This document shows, in pieces, positions 49,845 through 51,427 of a DNA stretch of 51,427 nucleotides; the first letter of the stretch is position 1, and the number at the start of each line of letters is the position of its first letter. This DNA is from JADGGV01 sp035715725 (GTDB lineage: Bacteria; Gemmatimonadota; Gemmatimonadetes; Longimicrobiales; RSA9). The position numbers were made by a program, and so were the translations under genes. A model generated the notes under the pieces. It had not been told where the DNA came from. It saw only the letters and a list, made by a program, of their open reading frames with translations, and ran no database searches. The stretch lies in NCBI GenBank assembly GCA_035715725.1, contig DASTKT010000026.1, positions 1 to 51,427 of the forward strand, read 5' to 3'.

Positions 49845-51427
49845 TCAGAACACGGTCATCGGGTCCAGCACGAGGGCGGGGCGCCCGTCGGCCAGCAGCG
49901 TGACGCCGGAGAAGTGGGGGAGCAGCCCCCGGGGCGCGTCGAACCCCCTCATCACGATCTGCTCGCGGGCGACGAGCTCGTCGACCGCGAGCGCGCGGCG
50001 CCGGCCGCCGACCTCGGCGACGAGGGCCGCGCCGGCCTGCTCGCCGGCGTGCGGCGCACCGAGCACCCGCACCAGCCGCAGCAGCGGCACCGTCTCGCCG
50101 CGCAGCCGGAGCACCTCCTGCCCGCGTACGCGCGCAACGTCGGCGCCGTCCAGCTCCACCGCCTCCTCGATATGCGTCATCGGCACCAGGTACTGCTCCG
50201 TGCCGAGCCGCACGCGCAGCGCGGGCGCCACGGCGAGCGTGGCCGGCAGCCGCAGCGAAAGCCGCGTCCCGGCGCCCGGCGCCGTCTGCAGCTCGAGCGC
50301 GCCGCCGAGCGCGCGCACCCGCTCGAGCACGGCGTCCAGCCCGACGCCGCGGCCGGACAGCTCCGTGACCTCGTCGGCGGTGGACAGGCCCGGGCGGCAG
50401 AGCAGCCGGAGCAGCTCGTCCGGCTCCGTGGGCGTGGGCGCATCCGGCGCGAGCACACCCAGCCGGCGCGCCCGGGCGGCCACCCGCTCGGCGTCGACCC
50501 CGGCGCCGTCGTCCTCGACGACGATCCGGAGGCTGGCCCGCTCGCGCATGGCCCGCAGCGTCACGCGGCCGCGATCCGGCTTGCCCGCCGCCCGGCGCTC
50601 CGCCTCCGGCTCGACGCCGTGGTCGACGGCGTTGCGAAGCAGGTGCACCAGCGGCTCGGCCACGGCGTCCAGCACCGTGCGGTCGACCTCGACGTCCCGG
50701 CCCTCCATCCGGAACTCGACGTCCCGGCCGAGCGCCCGCGCCGCGTCCCGCACCAGGCGCGGAAAGCGGTCGAAGACCTCGCCCGCCGGGACCATGCGCA
50801 CGGCCAGCGCCGTCTCCCGCAGCGCCTCGACCAGCGTGCCCGCCCGTTCGACCAGCTCCCGTAACCCTGGAGTATCGGCTCGTTCGACCAGTTCCTCGAT
50901 CCGCGCCCGCACGACGGCCAGCTCGCCGAGCCCGTTCGCCAGCTCGTCCAGCCGGCGCTGGTCCACGCGCACGTGGCGGACGCGCAGCGCCCCGGGCACC
51001 AGGGCGCCGGGCGCGGCGTCCGCCGGCGCGGACACCGCGGCGCCGGCGCCGGGCCCGCCGGAGGGCGCCGGCTCCGCCCCACCACCGGTGGACGTCGGAG
51101 CCGCCGCGTCCTCCACCGAGCCCGCCATCCGCTCGAAGACCACACCGTCGATCTCGCCCGCCGCTCGGGCGGCGGCCTCGACGGCCGCCGCGTCCGCGGC
51201 GGCTGCCAGGAAGAGCCGGATCTCCCCCCGGAAGTCGGGCCGCGGCTCCGCCGGGTCGCTCCCGAGCACGGTCGTGACGCCCTCGACGTTGCGGCGCGCC
51301 AGGAGCGCGCGGGCGGCCGGGAGCGCGGCGTCGGCGGAGATGCGGATCCGCGCGACCAGCGCCGTGCCCGGGGGCGGCGCGGCGCGGGACCCCGGCACGG
51401 CCGGTTCCTCGCCGGCATCCGTGCCTG
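49845..51427 (-). CDS. cheA: CheA-type histidine kinase, 5' end outside window
   Basis: The frame stays open to the window edge, so about 527 residues of the C-terminal part are present. The phosphotransfer (Hpt) domain is therefore not seen. Visible parts are a P2-like alpha/beta region (ARIRISADAALPAARALL), an Ala/Gly/Pro linker, the dimerisation helices (LDELANGLGELAVVRARIEELV) and the ATPase with LVHLLRNAVDHGVE, VEDDGAGVD and GRGVGLDAVLERV. The CheW-like domain ends LLPHFSGVTLLADGRPALVLDPMTVF. It is the first gene of the operon seen here; cheC follows after three bases. Confidence 0.93.
   Translation of the reverse strand, partial: GTDAGEEPAVPGSRAAPPPGTALVARIRISADAALPAARALLARRNVEGVTTVLGSDPAEPRPDFRGEIRLFLAAAADAAAVEAAARAAGEIDGVVFERMAGSVEDAAAPTSTGGGAEPAPSGGPGAGAAVSAPADAAPGALVPGALRVRHVRVDQRRLDELANGLGELAVVRARIEELVERADTPGLRELVERAGTLVEALRETALAVRMVPAGEVFDRFPRLVRDAARALGRDVEFRMEGRDVEVDRTVLDAVAEPLVHLLRNAVDHGVEPEAERRAAGKPDRGRVTLRAMRERASLRIVVEDDGAGVDAERVAARARRLGVLAPDAPTPTEPDELLRLLCRPGLSTADEVTELSGRGVGLDAVLERVRALGGALELQTAPGAGTRLSLRLPATLAVAPALRVRLGTEQYLVPMTHIEEAVELDGADVARVRGQEVLRLRGETVPLLRLVRVLGAPHAGEQAGAALVAEVGGRRRALAVDELVAREQIVMRGFDAPRGLLPHFSGVTLLADGRPALVLDPMTVF

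Noticed and set aside
43899..50864. A very long open frame on the plus strand opposite the che/TPR genes
   Set aside because: It mirrors the minus-strand TPR and Che genes, is extremely Arg/Ala/Pro-rich, lacks domains, and is the usual by-product of high GC; the minus strand carries all recognisable motifs.

Overview
This is a very GC-rich bacterial window whose genes are tightly packed, mostly on the minus strand, with many GTG starts and TGATG, ATGA or GTGA overlaps. The gene content is a LemA plus DUF2207 pair, PATAN/DUF4388-TPR proteins, an MglA-type GTPase, a SARP-type regulator and a lipoprotein that begins CSDRPTAP. It fits a Gemmatimonadota-like or other GC-rich soil-type lineage. That placement is inference from style and content, because the window holds no rRNA or other phylogenetic marker that I can score.

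Layout. 1-6.3 kb: cystathionine beta-synthase with CBS domains, a TonB-C-type lipoprotein, mutS and an M23 peptidase lipoprotein, all minus, with three clusters of small hairpin repeats between them. 6.5-12.4 kb (plus): sucA (2-oxoglutarate dehydrogenase E1), a 64-residue membrane protein, and a lemA-DUF2207 pair, bounded by long perfect palindromes that look like terminators. 12.4-21 kb (mostly minus): M19 dipeptidase, a membrane protein with a TolB/FlgO-like end, an acidic protein (plus), a periplasmic-binding-protein lipoprotein, a small protein, a UvrD/PcrA helicase and a class-V PLP enzyme. 21-26 kb (minus): ergothioneine genes egtB-egtD, a single-domain response regulator, and an osmC-cysteine synthase pair. 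26-30 kb: a small protein and a PAS-GAF histidine kinase (plus), tRNA-Val(UAC) (minus) and a SARP/BTAD regulator (plus). 30-34.2 kb: a 1137-residue repeat lipoprotein (minus) whose leader carries a well-formed cyclic-di-GMP-I (GEMM) riboswitch. 34.5-51.4 kb: a long minus-strand chemosensory-like operon followed by a peptidase and a tiny membrane protein.

The last 15 kb is the most interesting part. In transcription order it reads cheA (cut by the window edge), cheC, a large TPR protein, PATAN-TPR, TPR-roadblock, two roadblock/LC7 proteins, an MglA-like GTPase, a protein with two tandem DnaA-type AAA+ domains and no DNA-binding domain, a second PATAN-TPR, cheR, cheD, cheB and a double CheW. 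Most junctions overlap or are separated by a few bases, so this looks like one coupled unit. It joins a CheA-type sensory core to a small-GTPase polarity switch with three candidate roadblock regulators and an uncharacterised DnaA-like ATPase. No chemoreceptor and no stand-alone CheY lie in the window.

Other regulatory points are the riboswitch, which ties a surface protein to c-di-GMP, and a 50-bp tandem duplication at the cheB/cheW junction that has created a 17-codon coupled mini-frame. An inverted-repeat element also sits in frame inside the TPR-roadblock gene.
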